Shown here piece after piece: positions 34,609 to 42,718 of a DNA stretch of 64,000 bases. This DNA is from Bacteroidia bacterium (GTDB lineage Bacteria; Bacteroidota; Bacteroidia; J057), in contig JAUIKF010000034.1 in assembly GCA_030430575.1 (NCBI GenBank), forward strand, positions 1 to 64,000, given 5' to 3'. The translations under genes and the position numbers were made by a program. Each line of letters opens with the position of its first letter. The first letter of the stretch is position 1. The notes beneath the pieces are model-generated. The model saw only the letters and a list, made by a program, of their open reading frames with translations, was not told where the DNA came from and ran no database searches.

Positions 34609-36370
34609 AAGATTCTGTTTTTTGGAGGATGGTCAAACGACCTCCATAGGTTTTTTTGATGTTCTCATCCGTAAATATGGTCTCTGTCTCCCCAGCCGCC
34701 ACGACGTGCTGATTGATCATGATCAGCCGATCAAAATAGTCCTTGACCTTGGCGAGGTCGTGGTGAATGATGACCACTAATTTGCCTTCGGCAGCTAACT
34801 CCTTCATGATCTCCATGATTTTGGCTTCACTGGTGATGTCAACGCCCACAAATGGCTCATCGAGCAAATAAATCTCGGCCTCTTGGCAGAGGGCCCGCGC
34901 AATAAATACGCGCTGCTGCTGGCCACCAGAAAGTTCTCCGATTTGCTTATCCTTGAACTGCTCCACGCCCAGCATACGAAGCGCTGAAAGCGCTTTTTGC
35001 TTATCAGCTGAATCCAGCCTTTCAAAAACCCCCAAATGGGGATAGCGTCCAAGCAATGCGACATCTAACACAGTGGCTGGGAAATCCCAGTCAATTTCTT
35101 CTTTTTGAGGAATATAGGAGACATATTTTCGAATGTCTTCGATCTTCTGGCCATTGATGCGGATGCTCCCAGCATCAGGTTCTAGCAAGCCCAAAATGGC
35201 CTTAAACATCGTCGATTTCCCCGAACCATTTCCCCCAATTAATCCTGTCACATACCCTGGTTCTACATCAAGGTAGACATTGGAAAGGGCAGTTTTACGA
35301 TCATAAGAAACGGACAATCCTTTTATCTCTAACTGGTAATCTTTCCAGGAAAGCCCCACGATAGATTTGGAACGCAAGCGGTATTGAACCCCTACAAAGG
35401 CTATGGCAAAGCAGGCCAAAATCACAAAGATATATGCATTGCTTTTTTCGTCTATCCCCTGCCCTATTGCTACACTTAACCCTTTGACAATCAGGATGGT
35501 ATTTTGTCGTAGCATCTTCAGGTACGTGTCAGCTCCACTTTCCTTATCTCCTAGGGAATCCGCAAATAATTTCCCTCCAATGATGACCTTTTCATCCGAG
35601 GCTACTTGCTCTATCAATTTAGGGTTTAGTGTCGATTCCACGTATATCGCAGAGACTCCTTTAGTTCGAATCACTTCTTTCAAATACAATAAATCCGCTA
35701 CCTGAACTTCTGCTTCGGTACTCGTTCCCATCACCGACGCCAACTCCAACCCATACCTCCTTCCATAGTACTGGAAGGCATCATGAGAGGTGATCAATAC
35801 TCTCCTTTCAGGAGGGATACGGGCGATTTCAGCTTCAATGAATTCATCCAATTCGATCAGCTCAGCCCGATACCGCTGATAATTGGCTTCAATGGAATCA
35901 GCATCTCCAGGCAGCATATTGACTAAAGACTTTTTCATATTTTCAATATAAATCAGTCCCAATCGGATGTCCATCCAGGCATGGGGATCGTAGGCATCGA
36001 CATAATCCTGACTACCAATGGCTGGCACCCCGTCCGTCACCGTCACGATAGGTGCCTCTGTCCCCGAATTCTCCAACATCTCATCCAACCATCCTTCTAA
36101 GTGCAAGCCATTTCGAAAAATAAGGTCCGCATCAACTACTTTCTGCGCATCGCCCGGAACCGGGTCATAAATATGGGGGTCGCCTCCTATGGGCATGAGC
36201 GATTCCACCTCGGCATAGTCTCCAGCCACATTCTGGGCCATATCTGCCAGGAAGGAAGTAGTCGCCAGCACCCTAAATTTTGCAGATTGGGCTTGCATAG
36301 CAGGCCTCAAGGCCATCAACAGCCCCCAAAAGAGGAGGTAGCGTATTCGGTTTTTGTATAAAACATTCAT
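34601..36370 (-). CDS. TroA/ZnuA-type metal-binding protein fused through one helix to ABC ATPase
   Basis: The 589-aa protein starts at ATG 36370; TTG 36394 would only add charged residues. Order: signal sequence (1-28), cluster A-I metal-binding domain (about 31-305) with ligands His66 (GDPHIYDP), His130 (DPHAW), His196 (TSHDAF) and Asp271 (FADSLGD), the His-His-His-Asp set of TroA/ZnuA. A transmembrane helix (about 311-330) ending in positive charges follows, then a cytoplasmic ABC ATPase (345-589) with Walker A GGNGSGKST, signature LSGGQQQR, Walker B YLLDEPFVGVD and H-loop 'VIIHHDLAKV'. The binding protein is thus tied to the transport engine. The next gene provides permease and regulator. 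Zn or Mn import is the likely role. Confidence 0.88.
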   Translation of the reverse strand: MNVLYKNRIRYLLFWGLLMALRPAMQAQSAKFRVLATTSFLADMAQNVAGDYAEVESLMPIGGDPHIYDPVPGDAQKVVDADLIFRNGLHLEGWLDEMLENSGTEAPIVTVTDGVPAIGSQDYVDAYDPHAWMDIRLGLIYIENMKKSLVNMLPGDADSIEANYQRYRAELIELDEFIEAEIARIPPERRVLITSHDAFQYYGRRYGLELASVMGTSTEAEVQVADLLYLKEVIRTKGVSAIYVESTLNPKLIEQVASDEKVIIGGKLFADSLGDKESGADTYLKMLRQNTILIVKGLSVAIGQGIDEKSNAYIFVILACFAIAFVGVQYRLRSKSIVGLSWKDYQLEIKGLSVSYDRKTALSNVYLDVEPGYVTGLIGGNGSGKSTMFKAILGLLEPDAGSIRINGQKIEDIRKYVSYIPQKEEIDWDFPATVLDVALLGRYPHLGVFERLDSADKQKALSALRMLGVEQFKDKQIGELSGGQQQRVFIARALCQEAEIYLLDEPFVGVDITSEAKIMEIMKELAAEGKLVVIIHHDLAKVKDYFDRLIMINQHVVAAGETETIFTDENIKKTYGGRLTILQKTESYV

Positions 36371-36437
36371 CTTTTCTGGGTTTTTACAGGGCAAAGAAAA
36401 GGAAAATTTTTGGATAAATTCAAATCGACTAAATATA

Positions 36438-36457
36438 TTTTTAGGATACCCGAAAAA
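36438..36457. promoter_or_regulatory. Candidate DtxR/MntR-type operator
   Basis: TTTTTAGGATACCCGAAAAA is a 20-bp palindrome with 16 of 20 symmetric positions, in the TTAGG-N-CCTAA style of DtxR/TroR/MntR boxes. It lies 68 bp upstream of the metal-transport operon and abuts a -7-like TATATTTA (minus strand, 36437-36430). It is a reasonable site for feedback control by the fused regulator domain. Confidence 0.5.
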
Positions 36458-36469
36458 TGTACTTTTATT

Positions 36470-36528
36470 ATGATACTCACTTGGTAAAATTGGGAGGCTT
36501 TGCGACTAATTTTTCCAGTGAGTATCAT
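36470..36528. repeat. Perfect 12-bp inverted repeat in the divergent promoter region
   Basis: ATGATACTCACT (36470-36481) and its exact complement AGTGAGTATCAT (36517-36528) enclose 35 nt. The right arm ends 6 bp before the PhzF start codon. It could be an operator pair for divergent expression or an mRNA hairpin at the PhzF start. Confidence 0.7.
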
Positions 36529-36533
36529 TGAAC

Positions 36534-37316
36534 ATGAAAATATATCAAGCTGATGCTTTTACCGACCAGCCTTTCAAGGGAAATCCCGCCGCTGTCGTGA
36601 TCATGGAATCGCCCATGAGCGACGAATGGATGCAGGCGCTAGCCGAAGAAAACAACCTCTCAGAAACGGCGTTTCTGAAGTTGACGAAAGAGGGTTACGC
36701 CCTTCGATGGTTTACGCCTGCTGCTGAGGTCAAGCTTTGTGGACATGCTACATTGGCCTCCGCTCACATCCTGTGGGAGAATGGCTATGTATCACCTGAT
36801 CAAGCGATTCACTTCGAAACCTTGAGTGGAACCCTCATCACCCGCAAATCGGGCGCTTGGATAGAGATGGACTTTCCCTCAGAAGCGGCAGAGGTAGTAC
36901 CTGCTCCCCCATTGCTTTCCGAGGCGTTGAACACGGAGTGGGTAGCTTGTGGCAAAAATCGAATGGATTATTTGCTGGAATTGCCTGATGAAGCAAGCGT
37001 TCGCAGCCTTCAGCCAGACTTCCGCACGCTAAAGGACCTCGGCACCCGAGGCCTGATCGTGACCGCAAAGGCCGAAGGCAAGGCATACGACTTCGTCTCG
37101 CGCTATTTTGCCCCAAGTTTCGGCATTGATGAAGACCCCGTCACAGGCTCGACCCACTGCTGTCTCAGTCCTTGGTGGGCCCAAAAACTGGGAAAACATG
37201 CCCTCACAGGCTATCAAGCCTCCAAACGTGGGGGCACTGTGCGCACCCATTGGAAAGGAGACCGCGTCCTGCTACAGGGCCAGGCTGTGACCATTTTTGA
37301 GGGGGAATTGAGGTGA
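36534..37316 (+). CDS. PhzF-family epimerase/isomerase
   Basis: The 260-aa protein starts at ATG 36534. It shows the PhzF double-barrel fold landmarks: 'QADAFTDQPFKGNPAAVV', catalytic Glu44 (NNLSETAF), 'WFTPAAEVKLCGHATLA' and 'DEDPVTGSTHCCL'. PhzF proteins isomerise or epimerise small metabolites; most genomic copies have no known substrate. The last bases run into repeat element B, which contributes the GA of its TGA stop codon. Confidence 0.88.
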   Translation: MKIYQADAFTDQPFKGNPAAVVIMESPMSDEWMQALAEENNLSETAFLKLTKEGYALRWFTPAAEVKLCGHATLASAHILWENGYVSPDQAIHFETLSGTLITRKSGAWIEMDFPSEAAEVVPAPPLLSEALNTEWVACGKNRMDYLLELPDEASVRSLQPDFRTLKDLGTRGLIVTAKAEGKAYDFVSRYFAPSFGIDEDPVTGSTHCCLSPWWAQKLGKHALTGYQASKRGGTVRTHWKGDRVLLQGQAVTIFEGELR

Positions 37317-37517
37317 GATCGCTCGCTTGCGCTCACTGCGGGATCGCTCGGTTCGAAGACTCGCCTCACTGTGAGACTTGCCCTGAGCATGTCGAAGGGC
37401 TAAAGGCACTTTTTCTTGTCTCGCAGCGAGTCTTCGAGCGATCTCGCAGTAAGGAGTGAAACGACGAACGGTCTCGCCTCTCGCAGCGAGGGCGAGTCTT
37501 CGAGCCCGAGCGGTCTC
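37315..37517. repeat. Modular palindromic element B (GAGACC family)
   Basis: This is the same architecture as element A: GAGACC/GAGATC-bounded modules containing TCGAAGACTCGC, a central GAGAC-AAGAAAAAGTGCCTTTA stem region, and the reverse-complement modules. In the centre, between CCTTTAG and GTCTC, a different repeat (CCCTTCGACATGCTCAGGGC, 37380-37400) has been inserted. The left edge (GAGATC) completes the PhzF TGA; the right edge (GGTCTC) completes the TAG of the T9SS protein on the other strand. The two genes are thus separated by the element alone. Confidence 0.88.
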
Positions 37518-38890
37518 TACTCCCTGACAAACCGCTTCTCCACCCGATGACCATTATGGGTCACAGCGAGGATATAGTTTCCAGGGCGGATATTGAGATT
37601 TTGTTGGGTGAGGCGGTATACCTGCTTGCCAGCAGCTTCTAGGGGAAAAGAGAAGCGGGAAACCCGTTTCCCTTGCATATCGAAGATCTCGATCTGGACT
37701 GGCCCAGGACTGCTCAGGTGACAGGTCAGGTCCGTATAGCTACTGAAAGGATTGGGGCTGAGTTGGACTTGAAACGTGGAGCTTTGACCATCAGAAAGGC
37801 TATTTGTCCCAAAATCTACGCCTATAGAATCAATCGCGCTGCACCCGTTGAAGTTCACCTCTACCTGATAGGTTCCGCCCTTACGGACCGTGATCTGCTG
37901 AGATGTTTGACCTGTAGACCAGAGATAGGTAGCTCCGGGAAAGCCCGCATCTAGCACCACACTGTCGCCCGTAGCGGCAATATCGCCTCCCAGATCCAGG
38001 CGTAGCCTGTCTCTAAAGTGGCTGATACTCGCCTCATAAAATGCGCCCCCCAGAACCAATGGGCCTATCGTCTGCTTTTCATCTGTCACTAGAAAGGTAG
38101 AGTCGTCAGCAAAACATATAGCCTCTTTTTGGGAAATGGCTCCTAGGCTTATTTGCCATACCCCTCCTCCCAGAAAATCATCACCTGAATAGCAGTTGAA
38201 CAACCACATTTTGTCGCTAGAAAGTAAGGCCATGTGCCTACGATCTGGGCTTACATCCGCCGCTGTAATCCAAAACAGAAAGTCTGTTCCAATCCCTGTA
38301 AAGAAGCTATCCGTTGGTGCTGATGAGTAGGTGCCTGCGGTATCCGGAAATCGATAGAGATAGGTGTATCCCGTAAAGGGAGAAGTACGGTTTTTTGAGA
38401 AGATATAGAGTTCTTGGTTGTGCCAAAAAAAGGCTTCAGCATCGTAGTTTTGAAAAGGCTGCAAAGGCGGGAAGGCTAGTTGATCTGCGTAAGCGATTTC
38501 GATCACTTCGGCATCTACCGTATCTGTCACGACAAGATCTGGATTTGGGATTTTGTAGATGCGCAGATCTGTCCGGAGATTGGCGTTATTGCCAAAATCT
38601 CCCACATAGAAATTGCCCTGATCGTCTTGTGCGAGGTCTTCCCAATCGATATTGGACACATCGCGGATCACCACTGTTTTATCCACATTCCCTAAATTGT
38701 TAAAGCGATAGAGAATCGGGTCATCTCCACTGTCATTATGCGTCCAGTAGCCGCCATTTGCGCCGATTTCGAGGCCAGAGGTCTCATCTACTGCTTTTGG
38801 CATATTGGCGCGCTTGAGGAGATTCAAGCTTTGAGCTGGTGCATGAAAGACTAGTGATAGGCAAAAAAATGAGAGGAAAAATGACTTCAT
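37517..38890 (-). CDS. Secreted propeller-like protein with T9SS type A sorting domain
   Basis: The 457-aa protein has a signal peptide (about 1-19), a beta-propeller-like region (about 25-290: 'WTHNDSGDDPILYRFNNLGNVDKTVVIRDVSNIDWEDLA', 'DDSTFLVTDEKQTIG'), an Ig-like segment (about 300-360, 'LDAGFPGATYLWSTGQTSQQITV') and a C-terminal T9SS sorting domain (from 'LSPNPFSSYTDL'). It is exported across the outer membrane and attached to the surface or released. The N-terminal region resembles proteins that read out esterase or phytase-like folds, but no catalytic site is clear. Confidence 0.82.
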   Translation of the reverse strand: MKSFFLSFFCLSLVFHAPAQSLNLLKRANMPKAVDETSGLEIGANGGYWTHNDSGDDPILYRFNNLGNVDKTVVIRDVSNIDWEDLAQDDQGNFYVGDFGNNANLRTDLRIYKIPNPDLVVTDTVDAEVIEIAYADQLAFPPLQPFQNYDAEAFFWHNQELYIFSKNRTSPFTGYTYLYRFPDTAGTYSSAPTDSFFTGIGTDFLFWITAADVSPDRRHMALLSSDKMWLFNCYSGDDFLGGGVWQISLGAISQKEAICFADDSTFLVTDEKQTIGPLVLGGAFYEASISHFRDRLRLDLGGDIAATGDSVVLDAGFPGATYLWSTGQTSQQITVRKGGTYQVEVNFNGCSAIDSIGVDFGTNSLSDGQSSTFQVQLSPNPFSSYTDLTCHLSSPGPVQIEIFDMQGKRVSRFSFPLEAAGKQVYRLTQQNLNIRPGNYILAVTHNGHRVEKRFVRE

Positions 38891-38978
38891 GGGATACGGA
38901 TTTTTTGATTTTTTCGGAATATACGAAGGCTCTATGAAAAGTCCATTTCACCATTTCACCATTTTTCATTCTCAATTC

Positions 38979-39785
38979 TTAATTTTCCTCCATCTCCCAG
39001 ATGGCTGGTCCCATCCGCTTGAGCATCTGCTGCTCATAGAGTCGTGGCCAGAGTTTCATCAGCCACCAGGAAGCTTTGCCTGTAAAGCCTGTCACCAGCA
39101 AGCGTTTTCTTTTCTTTACCGCTCGGAATATCATTTCTGCTACCTCCTCTGGTGTATTACTTCGACCTGTGGTATGTTGCATGAGATGATCCCCTTCATC
39201 GGCGCCCATAAAGCGCTGGCGGATCGGGGTGTCAATAGAAGCAGGACATACCACGAGTACGGCTACGCCTTTTCGCTTCAATTCACTTCTCAGCGTCGCA
39301 AAATAGCCATTCATGGCATGCTTGCTAGCGCCGTAGGCCGTTCGCCCCACCAAAGGCGCAAAACCTGCAACGCTAGAAATTGCTACAACTACACCTCGCT
39401 GTTCTATCAGAGATGGCAAAGCCGCTTGCGTGCAAATGACTGCCCCCATGAAGTTTACTTCCATGAGCTTTCGATAAGCATCGAGGGGGGTGTTCTGTGC
39501 AGTACCTAAGTGAGTAATGCCTGCATTATTGATCAGGATATCGATGGGGCCGAGGGCAGCCTCAACCTCTGAAACGGCTGCATTAACCGAAGCTGGCGAG
39601 GTGATGTCACAGACTTGGGTGAGATGGCGGATTTCTGCTTTTTGCAATTCTACTGCAAGCGTATCAAGGCCCTTTTCGTCAACATCCAGCGCAGCTAACT
39701 TCCCTCCTGCCTTTCCAAATCGCAGGCAAAGGGCTTTGCCCAATCCGCCGGAGGCGCCAGTGATGAGGATGACTTTGTCGTTCAT
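38979..39785 (-). CDS. Short-chain dehydrogenase/reductase
   Basis: The 268-aa protein has the classical SDR motifs: cofactor-binding TGASGGLG (9-16), NNAG (86-89), Ser138 and the catalytic YGASK (Tyr151, Lys155). The Asp34 ending the second strand favours NAD(H). A basic C-terminal region with a hydrophobic stretch ('KASWWLMKLWPRLYEQQML') may bind membranes, as in several lipid-acting SDRs. It shares one base with the upstream Uma2 stop codon (TAATG) and is cotranscribed with it. Substrate unknown. Confidence 0.9.
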   Translation of the reverse strand: MNDKVILITGASGGLGKALCLRFGKAGGKLAALDVDEKGLDTLAVELQKAEIRHLTQVCDITSPASVNAAVSEVEAALGPIDILINNAGITHLGTAQNTPLDAYRKLMEVNFMGAVICTQAALPSLIEQRGVVVAISSVAGFAPLVGRTAYGASKHAMNGYFATLRSELKRKGVAVLVVCPASIDTPIRQRFMGADEGDHLMQHTTGRSNTPEEVAEMIFRAVKKRKRLLVTGFTGKASWWLMKLWPRLYEQQMLKRMGPAIWEMEEN

Positions 39786-40351
39786 TAATTTAGTTTCAAA
39801 ACCTCATCTACAGAAATTTCGAGATCAAACCCAGGAATCTGAAGGGATTCTCCTGCCTGGAAGATGGTCATTTGCTTATACTTTTGCCCTTGAGGAAACT
39901 GGTAGGCTTCTATTTCGGCATCGTTGAGATTGATAATCCATACTTCTGGGACTTGCTCCTCCGCATAGACGGGGAGTTTTACATTTCTGTCTTTTTCCAA
40001 GGTAGAGTCTGCCACTTCGATTAACAAGTGGACATCGGCAGGGGTAGGATGTCGGTCTTCGTATGTCTCAAAAGGAATTCGAACAACGGCAATATCTGGT
40101 TCTGGCTCAGATAAGGATTCGATAGTTAGGGGATTTTGGACACGAACTACTGCTTCATCACCGAGTCGGATGATTAGCATTTTGGCTAGTAGATTGACAC
40201 AAGATGCATGTTTACTTCCAATAGGACTCTTATGAAAAATTTCTCCTTTTATCAGTTCTACTCGATCTTCTGGCTTTAATATCCCTACCTCAGCCATTAA
40301 ATGGTATTCCTCTACATTGATCAAGCGTTTGGATAGCTGGACAGTTGTCAT
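39785..40351 (-). CDS. Uma2-family (DUF820) PD-(D/E)XK-like protein
   Basis: The 188-aa protein matches the Uma2 family: 'VEEYHLMAEVGILKPEDRVELIKGEIF', 'SEPEPDIAVV' and 'LLIEVADSTLEKDRNVKLPVYAEEQVPEVWIIN' contain the D-(x)n-E-x-K-type restriction-endonuclease-fold active site (Asp in PEPDIA, Glu in LLIEV, Lys in DRNVK). Uma2 proteins are abundant in cyanobacteria and Bacteroidota and are thought to be nucleases of unclear purpose. The gene is coupled to the SDR gene. A second member lies at 63339. Confidence 0.85.
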   Translation of the reverse strand: MTTVQLSKRLINVEEYHLMAEVGILKPEDRVELIKGEIFHKSPIGSKHASCVNLLAKMLIIRLGDEAVVRVQNPLTIESLSEPEPDIAVVRIPFETYEDRHPTPADVHLLIEVADSTLEKDRNVKLPVYAEEQVPEVWIINLNDAEIEAYQFPQGQKYKQMTIFQAGESLQIPGFDLEISVDEVLKLN

Positions 40352-40408
40352 AAGGGTGTTTTTTGCTATTGAAAGGTAGGCATTTTTGGGGAGAAAATAA
40401 ATGCGGAT

Positions 40409-41098
40409 TTAGGAATCTGTTTTGCCTATTTCAGCGATTAGGCTATAGGATTGGGCCTTGAGGGCTTCTTTGCGCCGTACCATAATTTCATGGAACCAGA
40501 GGGAGAATAGTAAAAGAAATACGACATGCTTAATATTCAGAATAAATAATCTCTCTCTCATTAATACATAGTCAATGAAAGGGTACAGAATACTTCGCCA
40601 TGTATCACTCAAAGGAGATATGATTTGATCATAAAAAAATGGAATCACTATACTATGAAATACAATATTCCATACCATCAAAACCGAAATAGCCAAAAGC
40701 TTTCCGAAATTAATAAGGCTGAATTTAGTCGAGGAATGGTATCTTTTGAAATAGAAGAAAATGATGAATAAACTTCCAATAATATTCAAACTAGAAGAAC
40801 CAAGAATCCTAGGAAAGTCATTGATTTCAATGACAAAAATTGCTTCTACGACTTGTAATAATAAAAATCCTCCCAAAATTCCAATCAATACCTTTGTATA
40901 CTTTTTGTCACTTTTTCCAATAAATAGGCAATACATTGAGGAAATATACATCAACACTAAGGGTGGCAGCTTGCTTCCTAAATGCCTTTTTAGAAAATAG
41001 AGAAATGATAAGGTGTCTCCATATTCAACAATAATAAATAGTATTCCATACACCACCGCTGGCCACAAATATTTGATCCACCACCAATAATTACCCAT
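40409..41098 (-). CDS. Tandem membrane protein paralogue 3
   Basis: The 229-aa protein has about five or six membrane helices. It shares three blocks with the two genes upstream: an N-terminal 'WWIKYLWPAVVY', a 'KKYTKVLIGILGG' turn after the third helix and a C-terminal basic tail 'MVRRKEALKAQSYSLIAEIGK'. It is AT-rich in the middle. The gene starts 8 bp before the end of the second paralogue, so all three are translationally coupled. The family is not recognised; no enzyme motif is visible. Confidence 0.7.
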   Translation of the reverse strand: MGNYWWWIKYLWPAVVYGILFIIVEYGDTLSFLYFLKRHLGSKLPPLVLMYISSMYCLFIGKSDKKYTKVLIGILGGFLLLQVVEAIFVIEINDFPRILGSSSLNIIGSLFIIFFYFKRYHSSTKFSLINFGKLLAISVLMVWNIVFHSIVIPFFYDQIISPLSDTWRSILYPFIDYVLMRERLFILNIKHVVFLLLFSLWFHEIMVRRKEALKAQSYSLIAEIGKTDS

Positions 41099-41792
41099 TT
41101 TTCCTCCCTATTTCATCCACCAGTCCAAGTTTCAGTTCCTTATTTCTCGTTTTTCGCTTTTCGACAATATCTCTCATCCAGTTGGCAACTAGCCAAGCTA
41201 GAACGCCTGCCTCCGCAGATTTGATAAGGATTCCGAAACCGCCCTCAAAAAAAGTATCTAGCACCATTACCGTTGAGAAGTAAAAGGTTTCACTTCCATT
41301 TGACAAGGGAAAACCCAATACATTCGCCCCAAACATGAAATACCAAAGCATCAGGCTGTAGAAACCATTTGCTTTTCGTTCCTCCAATTTATTCAGAGGC
41401 GTTTTTGCCTTAAATCGCTTGTAATACAAAAAATGTAAGACAAGGCATAAGGCCATCATAATTCCCGGAAAGATCATATAAACCACATTCCCAGTTAATG
41501 TGATGAGGCTTGCTAGGACCTGAGTTCCAATGATAATTCCAATTAGTCCAAGAATTGTCTGGGTATACTTTTTCCCTTCTCCATTGATCCAAACACCATA
41601 TCCTAAGGTTCCCCAAAAAACGGAGAAAAGCATCTGGTCGAGTAGCCAACTGAAACCATTTTCTGCCAATATTCCTGTAAATGGCTCGACCAATGCCACC
41701 AGCCACAAGCCCGCGTAAATAGCCGCCGGCCAGGTATAATAGAGCCACCAAGCAGGATGGTCACTCCTTGCCAATTTCTTCAATGAGGTCAT
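41091..41792 (-). CDS. Tandem membrane protein paralogue 2
   Basis: The 233-aa protein repeats the same plan, more diverged: 'WWLYYTWPAAIYAGLWLV' near the N-terminus, 'KKYTQTILGLIGI' and the tail 'DIVEKRKTRNKELKLGLVDEIGRK'. Its start lies 32 bp inside the end of the preceding gene, where the codons for 'YDLIEEIGKE' are read in another frame as 'MTSLKKLARSD'. About five membrane helices. Function unknown. Confidence 0.7.
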   Translation of the reverse strand: MTSLKKLARSDHPAWWLYYTWPAAIYAGLWLVALVEPFTGILAENGFSWLLDQMLFSVFWGTLGYGVWINGEGKKYTQTILGLIGIIIGTQVLASLITLTGNVVYMIFPGIMMALCLVLHFLYYKRFKAKTPLNKLEERKANGFYSLMLWYFMFGANVLGFPLSNGSETFYFSTVMVLDTFFEGGFGILIKSAEAGVLAWLVANWMRDIVEKRKTRNKELKLGLVDEIGRKNG

Positions 41793-42417
41793 AAGGTGCT
41801 GCTTTAAGAGCTTCCCGCCGCCGGACTACAATTTCGCGGAACCAAAGGTAATACAAATACACCTGTAGGCCCATTTCCACAAACCGCATAGTTCTTCCAA
41901 ATAGGATGTCAATCAAATATTCAGTCAAGAAGGAAGCCCCATCGTATGCTGCATTAGAAAAGGAATCTAAGGTAAATAGAATCGTAGAGCATACCATCCA
42001 TACGATCAACCCTAGTATGATGCGTTTTTTTCGGCGGTATCTTCGGTTGGGAAGGGCTTTTGAATTGAAACGAATCGCATAAAAAATAGCGATGAGGATC
42101 AGGGCAATTGCGTAGATGGCGCGGATAGTGGTTGTAAAAAGGAGGTTCTCCCAGATTTTGGTTGGCAGAAATCCATTCACTGCTAATAGGATAAAAAGCC
42201 CTCCTAAAACGCCTATGAGGTGAAATGTATAGGTTTTACCCGACTCTTCTTTGTCAACCCAAAGGCAATACATGGCCATAAAATAGAGCCACGCTCCCCT
42301 GGTATGATACAAGGGAGACAGGGTTTCGTAGTCCAAATCCCAAAAGGGAGCAAATGATATGAACCCATGTAACCCCGCATACACCACTGCTGGCCATATA
42401 TATTTAATCCACCACAT
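41761..42417 (-). CDS. Tandem membrane protein paralogue 1
   Basis: The 218-aa protein is the first of the three coupled genes. It begins 'MWWIKYIWPAVVYAGLHGF', has the 'KTYTFHLIGVLGG' turn, and ends 'IVVRRREALKAAPYDLIEEIGKE', almost identical to paralogue 3 in the tail. The conserved amphipathic, basic C-terminus presumably lies in the cytoplasm. Upstream is a 300-bp gap with a TTGAGG hexamer tract, and no regulator is adjacent. Confidence 0.7.
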   Translation of the reverse strand: MWWIKYIWPAVVYAGLHGFISFAPFWDLDYETLSPLYHTRGAWLYFMAMYCLWVDKEESGKTYTFHLIGVLGGLFILLAVNGFLPTKIWENLLFTTTIRAIYAIALILIAIFYAIRFNSKALPNRRYRRKKRIILGLIVWMVCSTILFTLDSFSNAAYDGASFLTEYLIDILFGRTMRFVEMGLQVYLYYLWFREIVVRRREALKAAPYDLIEEIGKE

Positions 42418-42718
42418 TGGCTAAAAATAGGTAATTATCTTTTTACTTTTTAGTTTGCATCCTCGTTAGTTCGGGTAAACACGAGAAGGTTTTTAGTTTT
42501 GGGTTTGGCGTTTAAAGTTAAATAGCTTCAAACGACTAGCTACATACGGAAAACACTAAATAAGAAAGATCAAGTGCTTAGGGGAACCTGATAGTTCAAA
42601 TGACCTATTGTGAAGTTGAGGTTGAGGTTGAATTTGAGCTTGAGGTTAAATTTGAGCTTGCAATTGATCACCACTTATGAAATCATTACCCCATTTTTTC
42701 TCCAAAAATTTATCGTCT
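42418..42718. other. Divergent gap with hexamer tract
   Basis: The gap between paralogue 1 and the lipoprotein gene holds a TTGAGG/TTGAAT/TTGAGC hexamer tract at 42615-42666 on the lipoprotein side, of the same family as 7487-7544. I see no other gene or clear promoter in it. Confidence 0.55.

Noticed and set aside
37315-37517. Recurring BsaI (GGTCTC) and BbsI (GAAGAC) sites considered as a cloning or assembly artefact
   Set aside because: The same sites are part of conserved natural modules in three separate loci, with divergence between copies.
38889-39509. 206-codon plus-strand frame over the SDR gene
   Set aside because: The SDR motifs on the minus strand are intact; the frame is a shadow.
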